The position numbers and the translations under genes are program-made. From Alteromonas pelagimontana (lineage in GTDB: Bacteria > Pseudomonadota > Gammaproteobacteria > Enterobacterales > Alteromonadaceae), in NCBI RefSeq assembly GCF_002499975.2, contig NZ_CP052766.1, positions 2,232,001 to 2,296,000 of the forward strand: a DNA stretch of 64,000 nt. The letters are read 5' to 3'. Below, piece by piece: positions 28,213 through 37,357 of this stretch. Within the stretch, counting starts at the first letter, position 1; every line of letters begins with the position of its first letter. The notes beneath the pieces were generated by a model, which saw only the letters and a program-made list of their open reading frames with translations, was not told where the DNA came from and did no database searches.

Positions 28213-28290
28213 TTCTCAGGTAAACATATTTTTAACAGTTACTGGCGAAAAACCGCGAGAAATTTTTTAATTTTTTAAGAGAGAACCATA

Positions 28291-28809
28291 ATGAATGGCT
28301 TAAGCATCATTGTAATGGGAGTCAGTGGCTCGGGGAAAAGTAGTGTGGGCGAGGCTCTTGCCCGAAAGCTGCATGCGAAATTTATCGACGGCGATGATTT
28401 ACATCCAAAAGCCAATATACTAAAAATGGCAGGCGGCGAGCCGCTAAACGATAACGACCGCCAGCCCTGGCTTGAGCGCATTCGCGATGCCGTGTTCAGC
28501 CTTGAAAGTAAAAATGAAACCGGCGTGATAGTTTGTTCCGCCTTGAAGAAAAGCTACCGCGACCAGATTCGCGACGGTAATAAAAACTTGCTGTTTCTAT
28601 TTTTGGAAGGCTCAAAAGCACTGGTGGCGGAACGCATGTTGGGCCGCCAAGGGCACTTTATGAAACCTGCTATGTTGGACAGTCAGTTCGCAACTCTCGA
28701 AATTCCTGGTAGCGACGAACCGGATGTGATTAGTGTGTCCATTGTTCAGAATATTGAGGATATTGTAGCAAAGGCGAGTGAAGAGATTGCTGCACAGCGG
28801 ACGCGCTAA
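28291..28809 (+). CDS. gntK: Gluconokinase
   Basis: 172 aa, the usual length. The P-loop GVSGSGKS lies at residues 10-17, followed by the gluconokinase blocks FIDGDDLHP, NDNDRQPWL and VCSALKKSYRD. It phosphorylates gluconate to 6-phosphogluconate with ATP in the cytoplasm; the product would enter the Entner-Doudoroff or pentose phosphate route. Ribosome site GAGAGAACC. It converges with the LacI gene, 11 bp apart. Confidence 0.95.
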   Translation: MNGLSIIVMGVSGSGKSSVGEALARKLHAKFIDGDDLHPKANILKMAGGEPLNDNDRQPWLERIRDAVFSLESKNETGVIVCSALKKSYRDQIRDGNKNLLFLFLEGSKALVAERMLGRQGHFMKPAMLDSQFATLEIPGSDEPDVISVSIVQNIEDIVAKASEEIAAQRTR

Positions 28810-28820
28810 ATACAGCGGGT

Positions 28821-29819
28821 TTACAGGGATTCACCGGCAGTAAGTGTATAACCCAGATCATAGCTTTTCTGCGGCGGTGGATCACCGTTTAACGCCGCAA
28901 TGATGAGTTCAGCGCTCTTTACGCCAATATCAAATCTTGGCGTGGCCACACTGGTCAGCTTTGGCGTCATTGCCTGACCAATATCTAACGCGTTATATCC
29001 AACCACACTTAACCTGTGTGGAATATCAATGTTATTGGCTTTGCAGTGCATCATGGCACCTACGGCAATATCATCATTTGTACAAAAGATGCCATCCACC
29101 TGTGGATAGCGCGTAAGCGCCTGCTGTAATAATGTTCCGCCAAGGGTAAAGCTGGAATGTGCCTCGGTAGCAATGACCATTGGCGCTTGACCCGCTTCAG
29201 TCATTGCTCTTTCATACCCTTGCTGTCGCAGGCGTGTGCGCGTATCAAGCCTTGCCGCCAGATAAACGATATTTCTGCGGCCGGTAGTCAGCATCTTGGT
29301 TACGACTTCATAAGCTACGTTGGCGTGGTTCAACCCCACCGCCATATCCACGGGCGTATCAGGCAATTCCATTGTTTCTACCACGGGAATACCAGCGCGT
29401 TCCAGCATTCGCAAAGTACGAGTTGTGTGATTGGTTTCTGAAAGAATTAAGCCATCCACCTGATACGATAGCAGCATTGCTATTTTTTCTTCTTCCTTTA
29501 CAGCGCTGTAGCCGGTATGGGCGATGAGCGTATCGTAGCCATGGGCGCCAGTAGTGTGCTCAATGCCCTGCACCAGTGTTGCAAAAACCTGATTAGACAA
29601 GGACGGGATCACGACTCCTATCGCTTTGCTGAGTGATTTTGACAACATTGCTGGCGCGCGATTTTGAATATAGCCAAGCTCCTCCACGGCGGCAGCAATT
29701 TTGGTTCGCGTGGTACTTGAGACAGAATGTGGCGCACGTAGAAAACGTGACACTGTCATTTTGGTAACACCTACACGATTAGCAATATCTTGAAGCGTGG
29801 CGCGTTTCTTTTTGACCAT
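28821..29819 (-). CDS. LacI-family gluconate regulator (GntR-like)
   Basis: 332 aa. The N-terminal HTH reads ATLQDIANRVGVTKMTVSRFLRAP, followed by the periplasmic-binding-protein-like sensor domain (AIGVVIPSLSNQVFATLVQGIE). It would repress the permease and kinase until gluconate binds. The frame is open to an ATG at 29867, but that ATG lies inside a perfect operator-like palindrome (29848-29871); the internal ATG at 29819 gives MVKKKRATLQDIANR, the normal N-terminus, so I use it although its ribosome site is weak. Confidence 0.88.
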   Translation of the reverse strand: MVKKKRATLQDIANRVGVTKMTVSRFLRAPHSVSSTTRTKIAAAVEELGYIQNRAPAMLSKSLSKAIGVVIPSLSNQVFATLVQGIEHTTGAHGYDTLIAHTGYSAVKEEEKIAMLLSYQVDGLILSETNHTTRTLRMLERAGIPVVETMELPDTPVDMAVGLNHANVAYEVVTKMLTTGRRNIVYLAARLDTRTRLRQQGYERAMTEAGQAPMVIATEAHSSFTLGGTLLQQALTRYPQVDGIFCTNDDIAVGAMMHCKANNIDIPHRLSVVGYNALDIGQAMTPKLTSVATPRFDIGVKSAELIIAALNGDPPPQKSYDLGYTLTAGESL

Positions 29820-29847
29820 TGATGGCAGAATTTGTCGGCAGAAAAAC

Positions 29848-29871
29848 AGCAATGTTACACGTAACATTGCT
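29848..29871. promoter_or_regulatory. Autoregulatory operator of the gluconate LacI gene
   Basis: Perfect 11-bp arms AGCAATGTTAC and GTAACATTGCT around a 2-bp AC centre, 29 bp upstream of the chosen start of the regulator. The core ATGTTAC-N2-GTAACAT has the half-sites of the operator at 28185 but a different centre. Autoregulation is inferred. Confidence 0.65.
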
Positions 29872-30358
29872 GCGATAGTAGTGGCTCGTTAAGATCACGG
29901 TTCCTCCCATCGGATCAACTTGTTGTCCTGCCTGTATACCAGCGCAAGAACATGAAGAACAAAAAAAGGTCAGCAGCCTTGAAAAATAGATAAAAATTTC
30001 CTATCCGAAACACCGTTAAAACTGTGCCTGATGGCTCTGCTGCGTCATCACCGCTCCAGAACTTCGGCAAAGAAACTTCACCTTTTATTGAAAAGGTTTT
30101 CGCGATATCTCCCCTGACCTGCTTACCTGTTCCTATCAAGCAAAAATACCCCGCGAAGAAGTAAGCTTTTTACGGAATTTTTAGTAAAAATCTAGAAGGA
30201 CAAAAATTGTCATATTTTTTAAGTACAGGAATATTTTGTGAATAGACAGGCGCAAAGATCTGGCACAAAAAACTTTGCCTAAGATGCTTGAGTAGGTCAG
30301 AACAACGTGAATAGGAATTCGCTGACAATCTCGCTACGCATCTGCTACGGAGACACAC
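29872..30358. other. Intergenic region between the LacI gene and an Oar-like receptor
   Basis: About 490 bp without a supportable gene. It contains dispersed repeat copy 2 (30003-30066) and the promoters of two divergent genes. I find no gluconate-type operator near the receptor start. The 3' end supplies the ribosome site CGGAG of the receptor. Confidence 0.5.
30003..30066 (+). repeat. Dispersed palindromic intergenic repeat, copy 2
   Basis: Begins ATCCGAAACACCGTTAAA and ends CTGATGGCTCTGCTG...CGCTCCAGAACTTCG, collinear with copy 1 at 13398-13460 over its full length. The hairpin arm is partly decayed here (CTGCGTC in place of CTGGAGC). Confidence 0.75.
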
Positions 30359-33268
30359 ATGAACACAAACAGTGCGTGGATGAAAAAACGTGCTTTAGCG
30401 GTGGCGGTTGCGAGCGCCGGAATTGCCACCTTTCCTGCCTTAGCACAAATGGAAGGCGCAACACTTCGCGGTAAAATTCAAAGTGAATCGGCCGCAACAC
30501 AGGGAGTGGAAGTGCTGGCCCGCGATACAGAACGCGGTTACGTAAGTGAAACCACTTCACGAAAAAACGGTTCATTTATTTTTGTCGGACTAAAGCCCGG
30601 CACCTACCAGGTTATTGTTAATGGCGAAGTACAGGAAGTCACGTTGCGAGTTGGGCAAAGCGCAAAGGTCAATTTTTCTCTTGATGAAGTGGGAGCGGAA
30701 AATGTAGAACGCATTACCGTTTCCGGATCGCGCATGGCAAGCTTTTCAGGTAATGAAATTGGCACCAATATCACCCCCGAGATGATGGAGCGCCTGCCGC
30801 AAAACAATCGTAACTTTCTGGCTTTTGCCGATTTAGCGCCGGGCGTGCAGGTGAATACAGGGGAAGATGGCAGCGTAAGCTTAAGAGGCGGCGCTCAGCA
30901 CCAGCGCAACGTTAACGTATTTTTAGATGGCGTCAGTCAGAAAGATTACGTATTAAAAGGTGGTGTCACAGGACAGGATTCCAGCCGGGGTAATCCGTTT
31001 CCGCAAAGCGCGATTGGCGAATACAAAGTTATTACGCAAAACTACAAAGCTGAATACGATCAAGTGGGCAGCACTGCGATTACCGCCGTGACTCGGTCGG
31101 GCACCAATGAGTTTGAAGGCGAAGTTTTCTTCGATTATACCGACGAGGGGCTACGGGAGCCTGAACCAAACGAAAGTGAGGGTAAAGTGCGGTCGATGAT
31201 CCGCCACAGCGGTGTCACACTGTCTGGCCCCATATTAAAAGACCGGCTGCACTTTATAGCGGCGTTTGAACGTAAAACCATTAATCAGCCCTATGATGTA
31301 GTAGGTGGCAATGGCGTTGATTTTGTTACCTTACCCGAAGAGTATGCCGCAGAAATCGGTCGCTTTACCTCCAACTTTGAAGAAGACCTGTTTTTTGGCA
31401 AAGTCGACTGGGCGATCAATGAAAATCAGACAATGGAATTTTCCGCAAAAATCCGGGATGAATCGGATGTGTCTGGCTTTGGTGGTGCTAACGCCTTTTC
31501 CTACGGCTCTAACCGTCAGTTACAAGATAATCGCTATCACCTTAAACATACTTATACTGCAAATGCGTGGCAAAATGAATTTCGCATCACCTACGAAGAT
31601 TCTTCCTGGAGTCCACGGGCAACCAATTTAGAAATTGGACGAAAACTCGAAACTGCGGCGCGGCAGGAAATTATTAACATTGGCGGTGGCGGAGATTATC
31701 AGGAAAAAGGCCAGAAAGGCTGGGGAGTGCAGAACGATTTCACCTGGCTTGATTTAGAATGGCACGGTTATCACGTAATCAAAGCTGGAGTAAAATACAA
31801 AGATATTGAATTAAGCAGCATTCAGCAGCAGCCTTACAACCCGCAGTATTACTACAATGTGCAATTTAATGGTGAAGATACCTTCGGCCTTGTGCAGCCT
31901 TATCGGGTAAGCTGGGGAGTGCCCGCGACCGATTCAGTCGGTGGCACAGTGGTGGCAGATAACCGGCAGCTAGGGCTGTATATTCAGGATGATTGGGAAG
32001 TGACTGATCGCCTGACCCTCAATATTGGCGTAAGGTGGGATTACGAAGAAACGCCCAGCTATAAGAATTACCAGACACCAGAGGATCTGGTTGCCGCATT
32101 ACAAACATGGCCGAATATTGAAAACGCCAACTATGATATTGATGACTACATTAGCACCGGTGAAGAGCGAGACTATTTCACCGGCGCATGGCAGCCTCGG
32201 GTCGGGTTTAGCTACATTGTAGATGACGACGAAAATCATATGGTGTTTGGGGGCTATGGTCGCTCCTACGATCGTAATCAGTTTGACTTTGTACAGCTTG
32301 AACAAAGCGCAGGCTCCTTTACCGCGGCCACATACCTTTTTCAAGGCGACCCTGATAATCCTTGTAACTCAGCAGACAGCAACTGTATTGCCTGGGATCC
32401 GCAATATCTCACCCAAGCCGGTCTTGACGGATTAGTGTCTGACATTGAGGTAAAAGGAGAGCGTTTCCTGTTAAATAACGATCTCAAAATGCCTTATTCT
32501 GACCAGTTCAGTTTAGGCATTCGCAGCATATGGGGAGACTGGAATACGGAAATCAGTATAGCCCGTATTGAAAGCAAAAATGGTTTCAATTGGCTGCTGG
32601 GAAACAGGCGCGAAGACGGAAGCTTCTTTGAACCAGGCACGAATTGGGGCCCGCCATGGGCCAGCGGGGTTCCGGGGTGGGGTAACTTGTTGCTGGCATC
32701 CAATGACGGCGAAACGCGCAGCAATAATGTGTACTTCACGCTGAACCGGTCGCACAAAGAAGGTTGGGGGATGAACCTCGCTTATACATTCAGTGATGCC
32801 AAAGAGTATCGCGTTTTCAGCGATGCGTTTGCGCTGGATTATGAAAACCTGGAAGATTATGGCTGGAAAGATTCAGTGGGGGTGCCGGAGCATCGGGTGG
32901 TTGTTACCGGTTCCTATGATTTGCCGTGGCAAATCTCACTTACCGCCAAGTACACCTGGTCGTCACGCACGTTCTATGAATACACCAATTGCGTGAATAG
33001 TAACGACTGCACCTATCAGCGGGTTAAACCCGGCGAAAGTGATTATCAGCGGTTTGATCTTGCCCTCAGCAAGGATTTTACCACCAATTTTATTACGGCT
33101 GACTCAGCACTTTGGGTGAGACTGGATGTTCAGAACTTATTCAACACGTCAAATTATTCAAACTTTTATCTTAACCCCGAATTGGCTGAACATGAGCAAC
33201 CCAACTACAATAGCGCGACTAACGGCGGAAAACGGCAACTGAAGCTGTCTGTTGGTTGGCAATTCTAA
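30359..33268 (+). CDS. Oar-like TonB-dependent outer-membrane receptor
   Basis: 969 aa. Signal peptide ending FPALAQ, then a carboxypeptidase-regulatory-like beta-sandwich (about residues 34-110: ATLRGKIQSESAATQGVEV), a plug domain with RITVSGSRMASF, LPQNNRNFLAFADLAPGV and FLDGVSQKDY, and a long beta barrel ending GGKRQLKLSVGWQF. This layout is that of OmpA-related Oar-type receptors. Substrate is unknown; closeness to gluconate genes is suggestive only, since no shared operator is seen. Strong ribosome site. Probably monocistronic. Confidence 0.87.
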   Translation: MNTNSAWMKKRALAVAVASAGIATFPALAQMEGATLRGKIQSESAATQGVEVLARDTERGYVSETTSRKNGSFIFVGLKPGTYQVIVNGEVQEVTLRVGQSAKVNFSLDEVGAENVERITVSGSRMASFSGNEIGTNITPEMMERLPQNNRNFLAFADLAPGVQVNTGEDGSVSLRGGAQHQRNVNVFLDGVSQKDYVLKGGVTGQDSSRGNPFPQSAIGEYKVITQNYKAEYDQVGSTAITAVTRSGTNEFEGEVFFDYTDEGLREPEPNESEGKVRSMIRHSGVTLSGPILKDRLHFIAAFERKTINQPYDVVGGNGVDFVTLPEEYAAEIGRFTSNFEEDLFFGKVDWAINENQTMEFSAKIRDESDVSGFGGANAFSYGSNRQLQDNRYHLKHTYTANAWQNEFRITYEDSSWSPRATNLEIGRKLETAARQEIINIGGGGDYQEKGQKGWGVQNDFTWLDLEWHGYHVIKAGVKYKDIELSSIQQQPYNPQYYYNVQFNGEDTFGLVQPYRVSWGVPATDSVGGTVVADNRQLGLYIQDDWEVTDRLTLNIGVRWDYEETPSYKNYQTPEDLVAALQTWPNIENANYDIDDYISTGEERDYFTGAWQPRVGFSYIVDDDENHMVFGGYGRSYDRNQFDFVQLEQSAGSFTAATYLFQGDPDNPCNSADSNCIAWDPQYLTQAGLDGLVSDIEVKGERFLLNNDLKMPYSDQFSLGIRSIWGDWNTEISIARIESKNGFNWLLGNRREDGSFFEPGTNWGPPWASGVPGWGNLLLASNDGETRSNNVYFTLNRSHKEGWGMNLAYTFSDAKEYRVFSDAFALDYENLEDYGWKDSVGVPEHRVVVTGSYDLPWQISLTAKYTWSSRTFYEYTNCVNSNDCTYQRVKPGESDYQRFDLALSKDFTTNFITADSALWVRLDVQNLFNTSNYSNFYLNPELAEHEQPNYNSATNGGKRQLKLSVGWQF

Positions 33269-33301
33269 TACTAATCCGCAATCGTGATTAGGACGTGCTT
33301 A

Positions 33302-33333
33302 TCTCTTCACCGGCTTTTTTGTCGGTGAAGAGA
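33302..33333. terminator. Hairpin after the Oar-like receptor
   Basis: Perfect 11-bp arms TCTCTTCACCG and CGGTGAAGAGA around the loop GCTTTTTTGT, 33 bp after the receptor stop. The T-run is in the loop rather than after the stem, so it is an unusual terminator candidate; it may instead be an mRNA 3'-end stabiliser. Confidence 0.55.
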
Positions 33334-33505
33334 CCAAGAATTATTTACCTTTTCTGATGCTTGTGGCAAATCGCACTTGTCAGGCACCATAATCAATACC
33401 ATTATCTATACATAATGCGGTAATGCGGTAATGCTGAAGGTGGGAAGATACGCTTCCTGCTGCCATTCTCCTGCACCATTTGATACCAGAGAGCAGAACT
33501 CGATA

Positions 33506-34882
33506 ATGAGCCAGTTGTTTAAAACCATTGTTGCGCCGGTAGAGTCGCTGTGGAGAACCGGAACGTCACAGATTGACGATTGGTTTTTAAAAGAAACCCA
33601 CCGTTTTACCATTACGGGCCTCAGCCGCAGCGGTAAATCAATGCTATTTACCAGCCTGATGACAATTCTTAAGTACCGTAGTGAAGAAAAGTACAACTGC
33701 CTGCCATTACTAAAGCGTTTGCCGGTGGAGCTGGTGGAAAGTATGTGGCTGGAGCCGATAAAAGATTTTCCGCTGTTTCCTATTGAACAGCATATAGCGG
33801 CACTTGAAAGCGGCAACTGGCCTCACCCCACGGAAGAGCTCTATGGTTTTAAGCTGGTTATTCGACTAAAACAAACCAACCGCTTCACTAAATTTGTGCT
33901 GCCCCACAAGGACGTAGTTTTCGAATTTATCGATTATCCCGGCGAGTGGATCACCGACTTACCTATGCTGAGTAAAAGTTATGCGCAGTGGTCAGATTCA
34001 GCCTGGGCGCAACAAATGAGCGAACCGCAAAATAGTTTTGCCGAAGACTGGCACGAGTTCGTCCGGCATTTCGATTTTGACAGCGAACCGACACCGCAAC
34101 GTATTACCGACGTAGTCACCGCTTATCGAGGCTACTTACACAACGCAAAGACCAACGGCATTTCAATGATTCAGCCTGGTAGCTTCCTGATTTCCGGTTC
34201 AGGCTTCGACTCTCAGCAATCTGGTTTTGCGCCGCTACCATCAAAAATAACCAGTGATGTTTCCCACCCCTGGTATCAGGTTTTCAATAAACATTATAAT
34301 CATTTTGCTAATAGTTGGCTGGCGCCGTTAAAAGCTTCCACATTTAAAGAAACCGACAAGCAAATTATTCTTATCGATTTGTTTGAAGGGCTAAATCACA
34401 GTAAGCAGCACCTCTATCAGCTGAAAGAAACGCTGAGCCACCTGGCAGAGACCTTTGTGTACGGTAATCCCAGCTGGTTTGAAAAAAACGTGTTGCGTAA
34501 AAATGAAATCGGGCGCGTGGCCTTTGTAGCGACAAAAGCTGATTTAGTGCCGCAAAGCCAGAAAGCGAATTTGCTATCATTATTGCGGCAGGTCAGTGAA
34601 GGAGCCACTGCCAAGTTCAAGGATAAGCCAGTGGTCTTTGAGCATTTTCTGGTTTCTGCAATTCAGGCAACTGATCCCGGAACGCAGCCAAATTCGTTGC
34701 GTTATACCAATGCCGAAGGTCAGTATATGCAGGCATCTTTTGAAGATTTACCTGCAAATTTAAAAGATATGGCGGCAGATGAGCACTTTCCTGTACTGCC
34801 AGCACAAGTGCCGGCCGATTATTTACCGCGTATGCTTAACGGACGCGGGCTCGATCGCCTGTTCCAGTTTTTACTAGGATAA
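33506..34882 (+). CDS. ycjX: YcjX-family P-loop NTPase (DUF463)
   Basis: 458 aa. The P-loop GLSRSGKS is at residues 38-45 directly after FTITG, followed by the family blocks FEFIDYPGEWITDLP and FVATKADLVP (a NKxD-like guanine specificity element in TKAD form). YcjX and YcjF are paired in many proteobacteria and linked to the phage-shock (Psp) envelope response, although no psp genes are here. The frame opens at 33431, but ATG 33506 follows the AGAGCAG region and starts the normal MSQLFKTIV N-terminus. The next gene is 6 bp downstream. Confidence 0.9.
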   Translation: MSQLFKTIVAPVESLWRTGTSQIDDWFLKETHRFTITGLSRSGKSMLFTSLMTILKYRSEEKYNCLPLLKRLPVELVESMWLEPIKDFPLFPIEQHIAALESGNWPHPTEELYGFKLVIRLKQTNRFTKFVLPHKDVVFEFIDYPGEWITDLPMLSKSYAQWSDSAWAQQMSEPQNSFAEDWHEFVRHFDFDSEPTPQRITDVVTAYRGYLHNAKTNGISMIQPGSFLISGSGFDSQQSGFAPLPSKITSDVSHPWYQVFNKHYNHFANSWLAPLKASTFKETDKQIILIDLFEGLNHSKQHLYQLKETLSHLAETFVYGNPSWFEKNVLRKNEIGRVAFVATKADLVPQSQKANLLSLLRQVSEGATAKFKDKPVVFEHFLVSAIQATDPGTQPNSLRYTNAEGQYMQASFEDLPANLKDMAADEHFPVLPAQVPADYLPRMLNGRGLDRLFQFLLG

Positions 34883-34888
34883 AATTTT

Positions 34889-35794
34889 ATGACCACCGAG
34901 CGAGAAGTCAGCCTGGAAAGAAAGTACCGTTCCAAAATTCAACAACAACCTATTAGCGAAGCGCCACCGAATCAGCAGATGCCGCAGAAAGTTGAAAGTG
35001 CAGATTGGCAGCTTCCAGAATCTGGCGGTTTTTCGCTTAAATTTGCCACACTGGGGCTGGGAGTTTTAAGCTTTATTGCGTTTTCTATTTTTCAAGCTGT
35101 CGACGCCATGGTGGCAAATTTCTCGCAATACCCGATAACCACTTTGTTTCTGGGCATTTTAGTCGGCGCTTTTGTAGCGTGCTTACTTGCCTTGATTATT
35201 CGTGAAATTACCGGTTTGATGGCGGTTGATAAATATATTCATGAACGACCTGATTATCAGGCACTGGAGCAAGCAGATATTACCACTGTACGCCACGCGC
35301 TGAAGCGACATGCATCCAGTTTTGCTAGTCATAGCTTCGCAGCAAAATGTTATCGTCAGTTTGATCACGCAGTAAACAGTGATTTGAATAGCAACGAAAT
35401 GTTAGCGCTGTATCACACTACTGTTACCCAGCCTGTAGTACGTAAAGCGGAAGAGGTGATGAAGAGAGAGTCACTGGCGAGCGGCAGCTTAAGTTTTATC
35501 AGCCCGAATAATCTAATTCAGACATTGGTGATATTCTGGATAAGCTTAAGAACTATACGCCGGATTTCGCTGGTGTTTGGTTTACGTCCGGGCACTGCTG
35601 GTAACTGGAAATTATTTAAAATTCTGGCGCAAAATATTGCCGCCTACAGTTTATTTGATATTGCCACCGACGAAGTTGCCAATCAAATAAGCGGCTCGTT
35701 AAGTGCTAAAGTGATGGAGAATTCAGCCGAAGCTGTAGCTGCTGGCGCGTTAAATATGCGGCTGGGAAAAACGTTAATTCGGCTACTTAAATAG
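34889..35794 (+). CDS. ycjF: YcjF-like inner-membrane protein (DUF697)
   Basis: 301 aa. A polar N-terminal tail of about 45 residues, two adjacent membrane segments (about residues 50-110), then a cytoplasmic region and a C-terminal DUF697-type hydrophobic domain (IISLVFGLRPGTAGNWKLFKILAQNIAAY-like). It follows ycjX by 6 bp, the standard arrangement, and is the likely membrane partner of the NTPase. Confidence 0.87.
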   Translation: MTTEREVSLERKYRSKIQQQPISEAPPNQQMPQKVESADWQLPESGGFSLKFATLGLGVLSFIAFSIFQAVDAMVANFSQYPITTLFLGILVGAFVACLLALIIREITGLMAVDKYIHERPDYQALEQADITTVRHALKRHASSFASHSFAAKCYRQFDHAVNSDLNSNEMLALYHTTVTQPVVRKAEEVMKRESLASGSLSFISPNNLIQTLVIFWISLRTIRRISLVFGLRPGTAGNWKLFKILAQNIAAYSLFDIATDEVANQISGSLSAKVMENSAEAVAAGALNMRLGKTLIRLLK

Positions 35795-35882
35795 CCTGAA
35801 CCGCAGAGGAATTGCGCCCCTACAAAAACACCGCTTTTGCGCACAAGTGGATTAATATTATTGGCAACATAAGGAGATTTAC

Positions 35883-35922
35883 GATGACTCTGCTGGAGCT
35901 TTCCCCGCTCCAGACGTTCTGG
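35883..35922 (+). repeat. Dispersed palindromic intergenic repeat, copy 3 (shortened)
   Basis: Contains GATGACTCTGCTGGAGC, loop TTTCCCC and GCTCCAGACGTTC, that is the 3' hairpin half of copies 1 and 2. The 7-bp arms CTGGAGC/GCTCCAG are perfect. It lies between convergent genes, ending 14 bp from the ThrE-like stop codon, where it could also act as a terminator. Confidence 0.65.
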
Positions 35923-35936
35923 CTTAGAATTCCGGT

Positions 35937-37163
35937 TTACAGCGCTTTTTTAGTGGGTACCACCACATTGGCAAAGATAAGTCCTGCGACCAATGACATA
36001 AAAATAAGAAAGACTTCCTGACCAACATGTTCGGCATTGACAAAATCTTTACCGGAAATAAATGAATTAAGACCAATATAGGTTTTTGAGCCGGGTACCA
36101 GCACAATCAAGCCGTGCATAGCGACAATCGTCGATGGCTGATTGGCAATGCGGGTAAACATATTGGCAAATATTCCCAGCGCAAATGCTCCCACGAAAGT
36201 TCCTAAACCCTGATCCAGATATTCTGAACTCCATGCTGTAGTGCCGTAAGCGATGAACGCGGAAGTAAGTGCCCACGGAATGTGCTTAAGGCGGGTGCGA
36301 AAAATAGCGACAAGAGCAAAACACAATAGAAAAACGGCTAGCCATGTCGCCCAAAAGGGTAAGGATTCTGCCGGACGATAGAGGTTTTCGCCAAACAGAC
36401 TGAAACCGGCGGCAACACCCAAAAACGCCCCAAAGTACAGTTTGAATAACTGCATAAGGGCATCCATCACCCGCGCTGTGCCAGATACCATGTTGCGCGA
36501 TGACAATTCAGAAAGGCCCATTAACAGCGCCAGCCCGGGAACTAAAACAATGACAGAGGACAAAACAATTAACGGAATATTGATGCCTGGTTCGAAGTAA
36601 CGGCTGATTGCACAAGCCAGGAGTCCAGCCGCAAACGACGTCATCGGCTCAAGCATTAACGCTACCCGCTTAGAGCGCAGTGACCACAGGTTCCAGATAT
36701 ACGCCACCAGTCCCAATAATCCTGACCAGAAAATTTCCGACCAGCTAGCGCCCATGAGCATGGCAAAAGCAGCAGTCGCTAAACCAAAAGCACAACCAGT
36801 GATTACCTTTCCATATGGGCTAGGCATCACGTCAATTTCTGACAAACGTTTATCGGCTTCCGCAAGCGTACGTTTGCCGGATAATAGCTCGTTCGCCAGT
36901 TCATCAGTTAGTGATAACGAATTCATATCCATTTCACCGGGTTGCAGCCTGGCAGCGTGATGGTATTCGTCTTCGTGTTTATCACTCCAGATCACAAAAG
37001 TGATGGAGGTGGGGGTAGCAATAAAAGACGCACGCACGCCCAGATAGGTAGCAACTTCCGTTAAATAGGCCTCCAGACGAAATGCTGGCGTACCGTATTT
37101 GTGCAGCATCTTGCCTAACTTAACAATAAATTTGCGGATTTGAATAAATTCAAAAGTATCCAA
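35937..37163 (-). CDS. Threonine/serine exporter family protein (ThrE, both halves fused)
   Basis: 408 aa. N-terminal ThrE domain (FIVKLGKMLHKYGTPAFRLEAYLTEVATYLGV) and then about ten membrane segments in two groups, the second matching the ThrE_2 half (GTFVGAFALGIFANMFTRI, LIVLVPGSKTYIGLNSF). Full-length one-chain form. It would export threonine or serine, or another small amino acid, by proton antiport. The start appears to be TTG at 37163 (GTGAGA upstream); the internal Met18 would cut into the conserved N-terminal block. Confidence 0.85.
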   Translation of the reverse strand: MDTFEFIQIRKFIVKLGKMLHKYGTPAFRLEAYLTEVATYLGVRASFIATPTSITFVIWSDKHEDEYHHAARLQPGEMDMNSLSLTDELANELLSGKRTLAEADKRLSEIDVMPSPYGKVITGCAFGLATAAFAMLMGASWSEIFWSGLLGLVAYIWNLWSLRSKRVALMLEPMTSFAAGLLACAISRYFEPGINIPLIVLSSVIVLVPGLALLMGLSELSSRNMVSGTARVMDALMQLFKLYFGAFLGVAAGFSLFGENLYRPAESLPFWATWLAVFLLCFALVAIFRTRLKHIPWALTSAFIAYGTTAWSSEYLDQGLGTFVGAFALGIFANMFTRIANQPSTIVAMHGLIVLVPGSKTYIGLNSFISGKDFVNAEHVGQEVFLIFMSLVAGLIFANVVVPTKKAL

Positions 37164-37357
37164 CGTGATCTCACTTCGGTCGGTTGATACCTGGCGGTAC
37201 TGGTTTGCTTAAATATTGCGCGGATTGTAGGTGTTGTTCAAGCATAACGCAAAGCACATTTTTGTTTTTAAAGCATGAGAAAATCTAATTGAAGGCTGGG
37301 CTGAAAAGGCATTGTTATGAAGCGGGCTACTAACGTTGGGTAGTCGTGGTAACATAG

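Noticed and set aside
29820..29867. Upstream ATG at 29867 for the gluconate LacI gene
   Set aside because: The codon is inside the operator palindrome, and the 16 added residues do not fit the family N-terminus.
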